Assembly (NCBI RefSeq): GCF_000614105.1
Contig: NZ_BAKH01000005.1
Location: forward strand, 1-64,000
DNA: 64,000 nt
Origin: Prevotella micans DSM 21469 = JCM 16134
Lineage (GTDB): Bacteria > Bacteroidota > Bacteroidia > Bacteroidales > Bacteroidaceae
Direction of reading: 5' to 3'
Shown here: positions 39,268 through 49,331 of the stretch, one piece after another
Layout: each line of letters begins with the position of its first letter
Numbering within the stretch: position 1 is the first letter of the stretch
Notes under the pieces: generated by a model
Databases searched by the model: none
The model's input: only the letters and a program-made list of their open reading frames with translations
What the model was told of the DNA's origin: nothing
Program-made: the position numbers and the translations under genes

Positions 39268-39275
39268 CAAAAGTA
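39268..39275 (-). promoter_or_regulatory. -7 box of the xpt-permease operon
   Basis: TACTTTTG on the minus strand fits TAnnTTTG and lies 43 bp upstream of the xpt start codon. Confidence 0.55.
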
Positions 39276-39297
39276 GTGAAAATATGGAAAAATAAAT

Positions 39298-39325
39298 GGG
39301 GGCTGCTCACTGCTTGAGCGCCCCC
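39298..39325 (-). terminator. Terminator of the five-gene BACON/S8/PorV-like operon
   Basis: Read on the minus strand, GGGGGC...GCCCCC arms with an inner GCTCAAGCAGTGAGC-type pairing are followed by ATTTATTTTT. It lies 28 bp after the last stop codon of the operon and ahead of the xpt promoter. Confidence 0.75.
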
Positions 39326-39352
39326 TAGAGAAAATTTTGCTATTGTGCTTGG

Positions 39353-40909
39353 TTAGCGATTGGAAATTACTTTTATGATTTTTCCGTCGGACCGACGCAC
39401 AATGTTTAAGCCTGGCTGGAGAGCACTTATACGACGTCCGTCAGTGGAATAAATTTCCTTTACGGCAGTTGTGTTCTCTTGTACATTCTCAATTCCGGTG
39501 TTGACAACCTCTGCGCGCATAACAGAACTGCGATATGTGTTTGTTCCGTCACTGTAGACCATCTGGACACCGAGTTTATTGATATTGTTTTCGTAGAAGT
39601 GCAGATATCGTTCGTTATTTATGACTTTGATGTCGCGGTTGTAGGAATCTTTATAAGCAAACGGAATATCGGTCATGTCAGCTGCATTGTAGTTATACGT
39701 TTTTTTGAGGAATGTGTACGGTGTCGGAGAGTCATTGACAAAAACATTGTAATACATTTTGTCAGGGTCGAGGTACTTACCTTCCGTACTTTCATTTTTT
39801 ACGTAGAATGCGAGCGTCGTATTTGTCGTAGAATAATCATAGCTCGGAGATGCAGAGCAATAGTATAGCTCCGGAGCTACAGGAGTGCCTGCTGCTTCTG
39901 AATAGGGTGTCAAAGTGAACCTAGGCATGGACTGTTTGATATTGTCCGAGGGAGGATTTTGTGTTCCGAGCGTGATGCAGATGCTTTTGTCTGTGGAATA
40001 TTTTCCGGTGACGGCATCCTTTTTCAGTGTAACATTATTAACTATGGCCGAATCGCCAGACGATTTCTTCTCATAAGCCACAGCGAAGACGTGGTATGTA
40101 TTCTTGTCGCTGCTATAACCGCCAAAATCTTCGTGTTTTGCTTGTCCGAGATACTGACCAGAGGTAAATGAGAGTCCGTCGGCAGTTGTTAGCATCTCAA
40201 CCCACTTATCTTTTAGTTTTGGAGCAGTCGAGAGGCCTTTAAGATAGACTTTTCCATCCTTTTCAATCGCATCTACAATAACCGCACCCGTGCTACCGGT
40301 GTAATTTACCTGGAATTTAGACTGCACACCATCCGTTGGCGGAACAATTTCGCCTGTTGTGAGCTTCATGACTGAGATTGACCAATCGCCTTTGTTCTGC
40401 CACTCACCTTTGCTGTCCACCATACCGAGAATAATGTTATTATTCCCTGCGTCGTTCACCATTTTGAGGCTTACTCCGTCCCAGGTGAACTCAACTTGAC
40501 TGGTTTTCGACAAAACTTTATAACTCGTTCCGCTTTTGAACATTCGTTGAGCGAAGAATTCATGCTTCACGCTCTGTCCACCTTCGTCATCATCGTCGTC
40601 TTCATAACTGTAGATGAGTTGGGGAAGCTTTGCTACGTATTTTCCTTCACTCTTTTTCTCTAGTTTAAGCCAACTTTTACTGTCGAGAGAAGCTATGGGG
40701 TTGTAGAGATAGAGAGCGCCGTCAGTTCCCTCAACCATTTTGGTTACTACACCGTCGTATGCGCCTTCTTTTGCACTTGTCCATGTTGCGACCCACGAAT
40801 CGCTATATCGATAAAGGTTTTCATGAAGCGTACCCTCTGGTGTTTCTGTGATTTGTGCCGAAGCTGCAATGCTCACCATTGCAATAATTAGAAGAAAAAT
40901 CTTTCTCAT
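39353..40909 (-). CDS. Secreted protein with T9SS-like tail
   Basis: A 518-residue exported protein. The signal peptide ends at SIAASAQ. A long beta-rich body has an acidic run (YEDDDDDEGGQ, residues about 101-111). The C-terminal region (YSTDGRRISALQPGLNIVRRS) has the strand-Gly-strand layout of Bacteroidales sorting tails. No enzymatic motif was found. It is the last gene of the five-gene operon, 38 bp after the PorV-like barrel, and may be cargo or substrate of the same surface system. Confidence 0.7.
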   Translation of the reverse strand: MRKIFLLIIAMVSIAASAQITETPEGTLHENLYRYSDSWVATWTSAKEGAYDGVVTKMVEGTDGALYLYNPIASLDSKSWLKLEKKSEGKYVAKLPQLIYSYEDDDDDEGGQSVKHEFFAQRMFKSGTSYKVLSKTSQVEFTWDGVSLKMVNDAGNNNIILGMVDSKGEWQNKGDWSISVMKLTTGEIVPPTDGVQSKFQVNYTGSTGAVIVDAIEKDGKVYLKGLSTAPKLKDKWVEMLTTADGLSFTSGQYLGQAKHEDFGGYSSDKNTYHVFAVAYEKKSSGDSAIVNNVTLKKDAVTGKYSTDKSICITLGTQNPPSDNIKQSMPRFTLTPYSEAAGTPVAPELYYCSASPSYDYSTTNTTLAFYVKNESTEGKYLDPDKMYYNVFVNDSPTPYTFLKKTYNYNAADMTDIPFAYKDSYNRDIKVINNERYLHFYENNINKLGVQMVYSDGTNTYRSSVMRAEVVNTGIENVQENTTAVKEIYSTDGRRISALQPGLNIVRRSDGKIIKVISNR

Positions 40910-40947
40910 GTTTGTAATGTGTTGTTAATGTTATGATTTTGTTTATC

Positions 40948-41901
40948 CTAAAAATCGAATCCGAGCCCTACGACAAAATTATTGCTTCCTTGATTATTGG
41001 TTTTGAGCAAATAGCCGGCATTTAGGCGCAGTCCCTTGTAGCACAAGCCCGCTCCGAGCGTTATGTGCGAGAGGTTATGCTGTGAGAGTTCGTAACCGGC
41101 TCTAACTGCTACAGTGCGGTTGTACATGTATTCCGCACCGATTCCGGCAGTGAGAAGTTTATCGTGTGAGGGCATAAAATAATATCGCGAAGCCACTGCT
41201 GCTGTGAGCATGTGTTCTGGCGCGAGATCCATTTCCAATCTCCCGCCGATGGCTGCCGATGCTGGAAGATTTACCTCGGTGCTGCCGTAGTCGAGCTTCG
41301 GTCCGAGGTCTGATACACGAGTGCTGATGGAATAACGTGCCGGAACAGAGCCCAGTTTTACATTCTCCGAGTTATAGACTGCGCCAAATGATACCGAGCC
41401 ACCGCGGGCGTTCTTTGCAAGATGACTATAAACAGCCGAGCCTGCGATGAAGGCTGCAAAACGAGTGCTAAAACGGTATGTGTAGGCAATATCGGCCGTC
41501 CAGTCATAGGGTTTATAATCTTTTGTCGGATTCCCCAATGCGTCGAAACCGGCGATTTTCAATCCGCCGGCATATCGGAAGCCTGCAAGAATGGCATGCC
41601 GACCGGCTACACGATATGCGGCGCCTGCAGAATAGACTCCGAACTGCCCGACATCGCCCTCTTGTTTCGAGAACATGGCTGCCGAGACGTCGACAGCGCC
41701 CTTGTTCTCTCCTAGAACGAAAAATGCTGGATTGGTATAGATGTGCATTCCTCCGGAACCCGTTACTGTAATTGCGCCCATACTTGCCGAGCCAGCTTCA
41801 TTGCTAACCGACAGCACGGGGAGAGTTCTGTTTTGTGCAACTGCGCCTGCGGTCGATAAGATTGCGACCATGCAGGCCGCGAATATGCTTTTTTTATTCA
41901 T
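40948..41901 (-). CDS. PorV/PorQ-like outer-membrane beta-barrel
   Basis: A 317-residue exported barrel. The signal peptide ends AGAVAQ. SGSGGMHIYTNPAFF gives the NPA-type motif seen near the start of PorV/PorQ-family barrels, followed by regular amphipathic strands (AILAGFRYAGGLKIAGF, TLGAGLCYKGLRLNAGYLL) and a terminal Phe (FVVGLGFDF). PorV is the T9SS outer-membrane shuttle. Assignment as PorV/PorQ-like is moderate. The position between an S8 protease with a sorting domain and another tail-bearing protein favours a role in their surface delivery. Confidence 0.65.
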   Translation of the reverse strand: MNKKSIFAACMVAILSTAGAVAQNRTLPVLSVSNEAGSASMGAITVTGSGGMHIYTNPAFFVLGENKGAVDVSAAMFSKQEGDVGQFGVYSAGAAYRVAGRHAILAGFRYAGGLKIAGFDALGNPTKDYKPYDWTADIAYTYRFSTRFAAFIAGSAVYSHLAKNARGGSVSFGAVYNSENVKLGSVPARYSISTRVSDLGPKLDYGSTEVNLPASAAIGGRLEMDLAPEHMLTAAVASRYYFMPSHDKLLTAGIGAEYMYNRTVAVRAGYELSQHNLSHITLGAGLCYKGLRLNAGYLLKTNNQGSNNFVVGLGFDF

Positions 41902-41916
41902 TTTTCTACTTGTGCT

Positions 41917-44683
41917 TTATCGTTTAATGAAAACCTGCTTATAGTTTCCAATCTCCGTGTTGACAGACAAGCGATAAGTGCCAGGAGAAAGGCGGCTGAG
42001 GTCTATGGTTGCCACATTTTTATTATTGGTTTTCACTCTTGCGCGCATCACCTCTTCGCCCGTTTGCGAATTTATGACAAATTCGGCCTGCTTGAGTCTG
42101 GAATTTAGAAGTGCGTTGAGATTTGTTTGCACCGGGATTGGATAAATCATATAAACCGGGTCAGACTCATGCTGCACAACTCTTACCTGGAATGAGTTTT
42201 GTGATGTATTCTGTCCGTCGGTCACGCTTACGGTTATGCGAGAGGTACCCTTGCTCAATGCACGAATGCTAAACGTGCCGCCTCCCGACGCAGCCGAAGG
42301 CTCCACAACTGCCACCGCAGGATTAGACGACACGGCCGAATAGGAAGCGACTGCAGGATTACTCATATTATAATGTGTAGAAACTTTCACGACATGGTTT
42401 TGCATATCCATTCCGAGGATGATGTCATTGAACGGTTCAATTAAAGTTGGCGGAACATACTTAACTATCCTGAACTTCACCTTTTTTTCTGAACGTGCGC
42501 CATACTCGTCGGTTGCAACAACGGTAAATTCATAGTCGCCTGCACTCAAGATGGGCCAGATTGTGACTTCAACCTTCTTTTCATCAATCTTGCGTGTTGA
42601 TACTCCCCTTGTGTCGCCGCGGAGAGCATACGTCCACTCATGACCATCGGCATCCTGAATCGTGAACTCGAACGATTTCTTTGCATCACTGCCAACTGTA
42701 ACCGTTTCGGCTGGCGTGCCCTCTATGGATGGGGCGTGATTGAGTTTTGTTTTACCTTCGGCGAATGCGGCTGGCGATTCGTGACCCCATCTGTCGATGG
42801 CGACGATTGCGAAATAGTAGTTTGTATTATCGCGAAGATACTCGAAGTTGTGATTAATCGTTCCGCCGACCGAATAACCGATTCCGTTGACTCGTTGAGC
42901 CTCCATCGATGCAAGCGAAGCGGTTGTGATTGGTGCATCACTTATATATATATTGTAGAAAGCAGCTGTTTTGTCGTCGGCATCGGAAACTGCTTTCCAT
43001 TTTAGACTCACACTGGAGTAAGAGGGCGAAATTTCGATATTTTCAACCTTTTGCGGTGCGATTCCCTGGTCTTGAGCGAATGCAGCGTAGGCATCGATAA
43101 AGCCGGTGCCCAATTTTCCTTTATAAGATGGGTTGAGCTCATCGATATTGTAAGGCAGGAATGAAGACACGATTCTCTCTTTGAGCATATCTGCCGTAAA
43201 GCCTTGTTTTCCGAAGTATGAAACCACCAACCCAGCAATTCCCGACACATGAGGCATGCCATAGACGTACCCTGCATATATCCGTAGCCAGATGAGGCAA
43301 TCTTCTTAGGCATGGTACTCAAAACGCCGGCTTTTAGCCCAAATGCATCCTGATCGCCTCCCGGCGCGCTTATAGAAACCCAGTCTGCATAGTTAGAGTA
43401 GCTTGCTTTTTGAAAATTCCAGGCAGTCGAAGCCACCGAGATTACTTTCTCGTAGGCAGCAGGGAATTCCTTGAAGTTCATGTTCTCATTTCCGGCGGCA
43501 AAAATCATTACTCCTCCCTTCATGGGTGAATCCGAGCGTTGCGCACCGTGAGCATCGCATCCCGCGAACGTTATAAAATAGTCGATTGCCTCTTTCAGAG
43601 ACTTCGGAAGTTCTTTCACGTTCTCTTTTGAGGCATATCCCCACGAACACTGTGCAATCACGGCGCCATTATCGGCAGCATACTTGATGGCTGCCTCGCG
43701 CTGCCTTCTTCTTTACTCTTGCGGAATATTTGACAGCTTAAAAGCCTCACGCCAGAATTCGTGCTACCATCGCCTCCGGCAATTCCGGCCACGCCAAGAC
43801 CGTTGTTGTTTCGGGCTGCCACGGTTCCGGCCACGTGTGTTCCGTGGCCAGCATCATCTGGCTCAATTTTTCCACCGACAACATCCGATGCCTCTACGAA
43901 ATTGTATCCGTAGACGTCGTCGACGAAGCCGTTGCCATCATCATCGACTCCTTGCGTTCCGTTAAGCTCTGCGGTGTTGACATGAAGGTTATCTTTCAAA
44001 TCTTCGTGAGTCACGTCTATTCCACCATCGATAATTGCGACAATTACGTTAGGCTTGCCGGTTGTATAATCCTTCCAAACGGGCCAAACATTACAGTCGG
44101 AGCCTGCACGACTCCTGGAATCAATCGAGCCGTCGTTCTTGTAGTGCCATTGAGCGCCAATTTGCGGGTCGTTGAAGGGTGCGCTGGCTGGGCCTTTGGC
44201 TTTTAATGGCTCGGCAGGCATAGCTGCAGTCGTAGTCTCCGGAAACGAAAGGCATGCAACCTCTTCGGCTACCTGAACCTCGTCTAACGACTGAAATTTT
44301 TTGAGAGCTGCTGTTAAATCCTGTCTCGAATCGAAGTGAATTGTGAACCATCTATCGAGCCCGAATGCAATCGAACGTTCCTCGAACTGTCCTGCAGGTG
44401 CAAAGAGTCGTTCAATGCGATAGGTTCCGATGTCGTTCATTGCGCGCGACAGCCTTGTAGGCGCACTTTGCATGGAGATGACTCCGCTTGTGCCCGGTTT
44501 CATTTTCCGAACGGCCTCGGGCGACACTTTTATGTGCATTCTGCCTGCCAGAGCCTGTATGCCGCCCGGTAGCGACACGGTTCGGGTTTCAGAATATGAG
44601 TCGCGCAGGTCGTCGCTGCTGCTACACGACGAAATTATCGGCAGTGCGAGTGCTAACGCCAGGTATAATATATTTTTTTTCAT
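41917..44683 (-). CDS. S8 subtilisin-like surface protease with FnIII and T9SS domain (two frameshifts)
   Basis: About 922 residues after restoring one base near 43698 (giving GSAEAAIKYAADNGAVIAQC) and one near 43253 (giving GTSMACPHVSG). Lipobox SSC at Cys20, then a propeptide-like region to about 150. The catalytic triad is complete: Asp219 in IVAIIDGGID, His280 in HGTHVAG, and Ser in GTSMACPHVSG. An FnIII domain (SPSYSSVSLKWKAV), Ig-like repeats and a C-terminal YPIPVQTNLN...GTYRLSVNT sorting domain follow. A lipobox together with a sorting tail is unusual. The enzyme is probably surface-exposed; substrate unknown. Confidence 0.85.
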
Positions 44684-44695
44684 GTTGTGTTGTTG

Positions 44696-46309
44696 TTATC
44701 TGTTGTTTTTCATCTTCAGAAGGCACTCATGCAGTGCGCGTCTGGCCTCCGAACTGTTTTGAGAGAAGAGACTCGGCTTGTAGAGTACGCCTATTTGAAG
44801 CACGGGCTTATTGTTATTTATGTCGGAGAACTTATCGCCTTTTATTGCGAGCACTAGCTTGTCGCTCTTGCGCCCGTAGACATGAAATTTGCCACTGCTC
44901 TCAATGAACACGAAGCCATTTGCTTTCAGAAGGCTATCGAACTGGCGGGTGATGTCCCAATTATTTCCATTTTGCCACACGCCCAGTGTGGGAGTGTCGA
45001 AATTTAGCGTGTATTGCTCCACGCTACCTATCTTCGAGTTGGAAATTTGCGGACTATTGCTCTTGGAATAGAAGAAGTAGCTCCTATTTATGAGCGGATT
45101 GCGATTGGTGTTGAACGACAAGGCCTCTATTTCGCCATTTTCGTTGGTATGCTTGGCCATCAAGCTGCTTCCTTGCGAATTTTCCCAGGCTTCGACATCG
45201 GACGACTTCTTACTATCGTTATTTAAGAGTTCTAGCGGACCGAGGTTCAGGGTTTCAAACGTCGGATAGTCCTGCTGCTGTGTGCGCACCTGGTTAAAAA
45301 AGAGCACGACGCTATGGTTCGATTCGAGAATGTCTATTCGCATGGCTTGTTTTTCAAGCTCGCTAACATAGATATTCGTGTCTTGCTCACTTCTCACATA
45401 TCCGCGCTCTGCAAGATAGGCTTTGAACTCGGGCGAGCGAACCGCTTTTATTCCTTCATCGGTAAACGAACGCGTGAAAACTCTCGTGGCCACTCCGGTT
45501 CGCGTGTCGTGAACATAATATATGTCCTTGAAGAGCGGTGAAGTGGTGTGAAAGTAAAAACTTTCTTCCGTGAGGTCGAAACTTGCGTCGGGCGCGGCAT
45601 ATTCGGCGAGTATGCTACCTCGACGATGCTCAAAATCCATCATTTTATAGATGTCGAACGGTGTACCTGGGTTGCATGCCAGAATGAAAAGTGATATGCC
45701 CGGTTGGCGAACGATTACTTCAGCCGTTTTTCCACTGCCTACGAGTGCGAGCTTGGCAACACGGTCGTTGGTGCTGCGGTTTACAGGTGCAACAAACTTC
45801 ACGGAGTGTTTTTTGGGAATCACGGTGAGCCAGTCGGCCGTTTCGGTTTTCTTGATTTCATAGCCCGACAGGTTGGATGTGATATATGCCGTTACGTCGC
45901 CACCCTTTTGTGGTAACAGAACCTCACCGCCTTCGATTCCGAGAGTCGCGACGGCTGCAGCTTGCGAAACCGTGATTTTTTTTACGGCTCTGCTGGCATT
46001 GAGAATGATATAAGTTTTGCGAATTTCGCCCGTGACGTTCTCTTTTGCCTTAACTACGAGCTTTCCGGCACTCTTTTCGAGTGAGAGCCAGCTTCCTTCG
46101 GCTGGCGAAGAGGGCATCCAGTCGGCAAGATTGGTTTCAACGGTAACGATTTTCTCTCCTGCACTCTGCTCGAATGCTAATTCGGTTTCGGAAACCGCAA
46201 ACTCGGGCTGCACAACCTCAGCTGTATCCGAACATCCGGCAGCTGCAAACAATAAAACAAAGAATGATGCAGCCGCGAGTAAGCGGTTTTTATTAATGAG
46301 TAGTTTCAT
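44696..46309 (-). CDS. BACON-domain lipoprotein (second of a tandem pair)
   Basis: A 537-residue predicted lipoprotein (lipobox FAAAGC, Cys26). Residues about 35-115 and 120-205 are BACON-type Ig-like domains (WMPSSPAEGSWLSLEKSAGK, GGDVTAYITSNLSGYEI). The C-terminal 330 residues are shared with the upstream gene, including NPGTPFDIYKMMDFEHRRGS and FFYSKSNSPQISNSKIGSVE. BACON domains usually bind mucin or glycans on the Bacteroidetes surface. It is separated from its paralogue by 5 bp and from the S8 protease by 12 bp, so all are one transcript. Confidence 0.8.
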   Translation of the reverse strand: MKLLINKNRLLAAASFFVLLFAAAGCSDTAEVVQPEFAVSETELAFEQSAGEKIVTVETNLADWMPSSPAEGSWLSLEKSAGKLVVKAKENVTGEIRKTYIILNASRAVKKITVSQAAAVATLGIEGGEVLLPQKGGDVTAYITSNLSGYEIKKTETADWLTVIPKKHSVKFVAPVNRSTNDRVAKLALVGSGKTAEVIVRQPGISLFILACNPGTPFDIYKMMDFEHRRGSILAEYAAPDASFDLTEESFYFHTTSPLFKDIYYVHDTRTGVATRVFTRSFTDEGIKAVRSPEFKAYLAERGYVRSEQDTNIYVSELEKQAMRIDILESNHSVVLFFNQVRTQQQDYPTFETLNLGPLELLNNDSKKSSDVEAWENSQGSSLMAKHTNENGEIEALSFNTNRNPLINRSYFFYSKSNSPQISNSKIGSVEQYTLNFDTPTLGVWQNGNNWDITRQFDSLLKANGFVFIESSGKFHVYGRKSDKLVLAIKGDKFSDINNNKPVLQIGVLYKPSLFSQNSSEARRALHECLLKMKNNR

Positions 46310-46314
46310 GATTC

Positions 46315-47937
46315 TTATCTCCCGGTTGTTTTGCGTGCGGCTTTGCCCGACAGAAGATTTTTCAGAGTCGGTATGCCTCTCTCTGCGCTTCCGCTGGCTG
46401 CTGCATCGCCGTAGTTGAAGAGGAGAGCCAAAACTGTTTCGTCGTCGTCCTTTATGGGCGTAACAGCTATGCGTAAATGGTCGTACGAACGAATGAAGAA
46501 GTGTTTGTTTCCCGAACTGCTGTTAAATTCGAAACCCTCTTGACCTAAGAGCTCCTTAAATTCTTCGGTTACGTGCCAGTCGGTGCCGTTACGCCAGAGT
46601 CCAAGGTTCACATTCTTAAATAGGAGCACTCCGGTTTCCACACTTCCGATGAATTTTGCATCTACGGGCACTTTCGGATCGGTTGTGAAGAAGAAATAAG
46701 CACGGCCGTAGAACGCATCTGTGCTTCCGGCTTTCATTTTGTATTGCATGATGGAAACCTCTGAGGTATTTATTTCGCTCATCGTACGGCTGACGAGTGT
46801 ACTTCCGGCTGCGGTTTCGTAGGCAACAACCGCGGGCTCTTTCTTATTTTCTTTTCGGAGCAATTCCAGGGGGAAGTACGGCATGGCTTCGAAAGTTGGG
46901 TATTTTTTGTCTTGCTTGAGGAACGGACGGAAGGTTAAATTTACTCCTTCGTTACCCTCTCGCTCTGATATTGTGACATTCAGAGTCAATCCGGCACTCT
47001 CGTTCACAAAATCTTTCGCAGAATTGGCGTTTACACGTCGGTAGCCGTTCTCTTCAAGGAAACGCTCGAATGCTTTGTCCTTGCAGGCGTTAACAGCAAT
47101 CATTCCGTCGCCTACGGTTGTAATTCCGGAGGGCACAACTCCGTCGTAGCTGCTGTATTCAATGAGCTTGAAGATTGGAGATGCCGTTACGAACGTGTAC
47201 ATCTCGGGCATGCCGAAGTTGGGATAGGCTGCCTGGTAATTTCGGAGATAGCTGCCGCGCGAGAGCTCGAAATCCATCATTTTGTGGACGCTCATGGGGT
47301 TTCCGGGATTGATTGCAAGAATGTATTTTAAACGGCCCGACTGTGCGACAACAATTTCCTTGGCCTTTTCGCCACTCCTGGCGTATAACTTTACGCTTCT
47401 TGCTCGCTCGGTGTTATTCGCTTCGGCTCGGAGCTTCACATCTTCGTCGTGTTTGTCGATTGTGAGCCAGTAGGTTGTTTCTTCCGGCACGATTTCGTAG
47501 GAGGTGGCGTTTGTTGTAATGTCAACTGTTCGTTCGCCGCCAGTCTGTGGCATGTATATAGTGTCGGGAATAACGTCAAGTGTAATGTCGGCCGCACTCT
47601 GAGTAACTTCCAGCTTTGCCGAAGCTCCGCCGGCGTTAACAAGAACGTAAGTTTTTCGCTCTGAACCACGGGTGTTCTCAAGAACTTTGATTTTCAGAAC
47701 ATTTTCCTCGCTCGTTACTGCAAGCCAATCGCCTTCTGCTGGCGATGAGGCAATCCAGCTGGCTTGGTTAGTGGTTATTGTAACGGTTTTTTCACTCATG
47801 CCTTTATCGAAACTCATTGCTGTTTCCGATAAAGTAAGCGTGGGCTCGTCGAACCCGTCTTCTTTTGTGCACGATGCTGCAAGTGCAATTACGCCACCAA
47901 GAAAAATTGGCAACGATTTCCTGATAAAGTGTTTCAT
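46315..47937 (-). CDS. BACON-domain lipoprotein (first of a tandem pair)
   Basis: A 540-residue lipoprotein (Cys23 in IALAASC). It has the same order as its neighbour: two BACON domains (WIASSPAEGDWLAVTSEENV, PQTGGERTVDITTNATSYEI) and a large C-terminal domain with NPGNPMSVHKMMDFELSRGS. The two proteins are clearly paralogous but diverged, so the duplication is old. The conserved MMDFE(L/H)xRGS block in the C-terminal domain is a useful family marker that I do not recognise as a named domain. It heads the operon. Confidence 0.8.
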   Translation of the reverse strand: MKHFIRKSLPIFLGGVIALAASCTKEDGFDEPTLTLSETAMSFDKGMSEKTVTITTNQASWIASSPAEGDWLAVTSEENVLKIKVLENTRGSERKTYVLVNAGGASAKLEVTQSAADITLDVIPDTIYMPQTGGERTVDITTNATSYEIVPEETTYWLTIDKHDEDVKLRAEANNTERARSVKLYARSGEKAKEIVVAQSGRLKYILAINPGNPMSVHKMMDFELSRGSYLRNYQAAYPNFGMPEMYTFVTASPIFKLIEYSSYDGVVPSGITTVGDGMIAVNACKDKAFERFLEENGYRRVNANSAKDFVNESAGLTLNVTISEREGNEGVNLTFRPFLKQDKKYPTFEAMPYFPLELLRKENKKEPAVVAYETAAGSTLVSRTMSEINTSEVSIMQYKMKAGSTDAFYGRAYFFFTTDPKVPVDAKFIGSVETGVLLFKNVNLGLWRNGTDWHVTEEFKELLGQEGFEFNSSSGNKHFFIRSYDHLRIAVTPIKDDDETVLALLFNYGDAAASGSAERGIPTLKNLLSGKAARKTTGR

Positions 47938-48068
47938 CTTGAACTGTTTAATTTTTTTGTAATATTCCTATAGCTTTACTCCCTATTCTATGAAGATTTT
48001 TCCTGTTGCTCTGCGCACATCCCAGGTTTATAATCAAAATTTCTAACTCGTGTGGAGAGCAACGCAGG

Positions 48069-48076
48069 CAAAATTA
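48069..48076 (-). promoter_or_regulatory. Possible -7 box of the BACON/S8 operon
   Basis: TAATTTTG on the minus strand fits TAnnTTTG. It is about 130 bp upstream of the first ATG, which would leave a long leader. No -33 match was found. Confidence 0.35.
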
Positions 48077-48204
48077 ATGTTTTGTAAACATCTTTTTTCA
48101 TCTTGAATGACTTTTCTGAACAAAATACCTACTTATTATGTGCCTCGAATGCTATAAAAACCCAAAATCACTCATAAGCACTCATCGGCTGTGTTTTCAT
48201 TCTA

Positions 48205-48375
48205 GTAGACTGCATTCATGTAGCCTGCATAAGTGGTTTCTTGACGAAATAATACGGTCATGCAGCCAGCATAAGTCGCTGAAAATTAAAAGGATATATT
48301 CATGCATCCGACACAAGTGGTTTCTTGACGAAATAATACGGTCATGCAGTCTTCACAAATGGTTTATGATGATTT
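48205..48375. repeat. 42-bp tandem array downstream of the DUF6261 gene
   Basis: Anchors (TGTAG/TGCAG/TGCAT) fall at 48219, 48261, 48303 and 48345, an exact 42-bp period. A 35-bp segment is identical at 48231-48265 and 48315-48349, so units alternate and the higher-order period is 84 bp. A unit aligns with the upstream array at 49515-49800 at roughly 60% identity by eye. The array lies in the 550-bp gap between the BACON operon start and the DUF6261 stop, where no gene is seen. Confidence 0.88.
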
Positions 48376-48491
48376 TTTTGCAGAGAATTGGAGTCCGAGA
48401 CCCTCATTTTTAGTGATTTTCGGTGGGGTGTTACATGAAAAAGCGGAGACAACCTCCAAGAAGTGCCTCCGCCAAGCATATGAACAAAAAA

Positions 48492-49331
48492 TCAAATTTT
48501 GTCTTCCCCAGGGTCTTCCTCCCGACCTGGTTTTTGTTTGTCGTCGGGCTTCTTCTCGGGCTCCTTACCTTCCGGCTTTTTGTTTTTTCTCTTTTTCGCA
48601 GCCTTCCTCTGTGCAATACTTTCATTGCGAGAGAGCTTGATCTCATTGCTTACCACGTTTAAGCCATCGATGAGGTCGGAGATGAGGTGTTGGTCTGCCT
48701 CATTTGCAGCATAAATCAGAGACGCTTCGATGTGGGAATAGACTTTTTCAATCATTTCGTCATTCTCCTTGCGCACATCTCTGCTTTTATTGATAACGTG
48801 GAGCTTCTTGCTGTCTGCACGCCTGGAAAAAATCATTTCGAATTCCTCATTCTTTGCCTTCAAGACATCAATCGCATAACGAAGATCGAGAGCCGCAATG
48901 TGCGGAACTAGCTCCGGCTTCTCCAAATCGATGAGCAGCCCCTTCACCGTCTGCGTTTGGAGGGTTGTGTTTTCTCTCTGGATGTTCTTGTAAGTGTCAA
49001 CAATGAGCTTCAATCGCACTCCTGCTTGGTGCTTCTCTGCTTTAATCGACTTAATTCCCTGTCTGATGTCGCCAAAGAGCGATGTCAACGCTCTCGAACG
49101 CGCATGGTCAATGTGATTGAGCTTCGCCGTGTCTTCAGAAGCCACAACTGTTCGCGCCGCATCATCCTCATAATCGATTCTTTTCCTCCATTCGGCCATC
49201 TCCTCTGGAGTCAACTTGATTTTTTCGGGAGCTACAGTGCTCACAAGTTTAAAAACTCTGTTCTGCATCAATGCGTGCAGTCCGATGGTTAGCGTTGAAC
49301 CGCTAATCCGCTTAATTTTCTTGTTCTTCAT
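48492..49331 (-). CDS. DUF6261 family protein
   Basis: A 279-residue cytoplasmic protein without signal peptide. Residues 1-235 are helical (TIGLHALMQNRVFKLV, DIRQGIKSIKAEKHQAGVRL, EKVYSHIEASLIYAANEAD) and match the DUF6261 layout seen in Bacteroides and Prevotella. Residues about 240-279 are a low-complexity Lys/Glu/Pro/Asp tail (KKRKNKKPEGKEPEKKPDDK), a shape typical of nucleic-acid or protein scaffolds. It stands alone, flanked by 42-bp arrays of related sequence on both sides. Function unknown; the repeat context hints at an array-binding role, which is inference. Confidence 0.7.
   Translation of the reverse strand: MKNKKIKRISGSTLTIGLHALMQNRVFKLVSTVAPEKIKLTPEEMAEWRKRIDYEDDAARTVVASEDTAKLNHIDHARSRALTSLFGDIRQGIKSIKAEKHQAGVRLKLIVDTYKNIQRENTTLQTQTVKGLLIDLEKPELVPHIAALDLRYAIDVLKAKNEEFEMIFSRRADSKKLHVINKSRDVRKENDEMIEKVYSHIEASLIYAANEADQHLISDLIDGLNVVSNEIKLSRNESIAQRKAAKKRKNKKPEGKEPEKKPDDKQKPGREEDPGEDKI

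Noticed and set aside
39226-39270. Purine riboswitch ahead of xpt
   Set aside because: The leader between the promoter box and the ATG is only about 40 bases, and the conserved purine-aptamer loop sequences are not present.
48492-49331. DUF6261 gene as a transposase or integrase
   Set aside because: No catalytic triad or helix-turn-helix signature could be read, and no terminal inverted repeats or target duplications were found around the gene.
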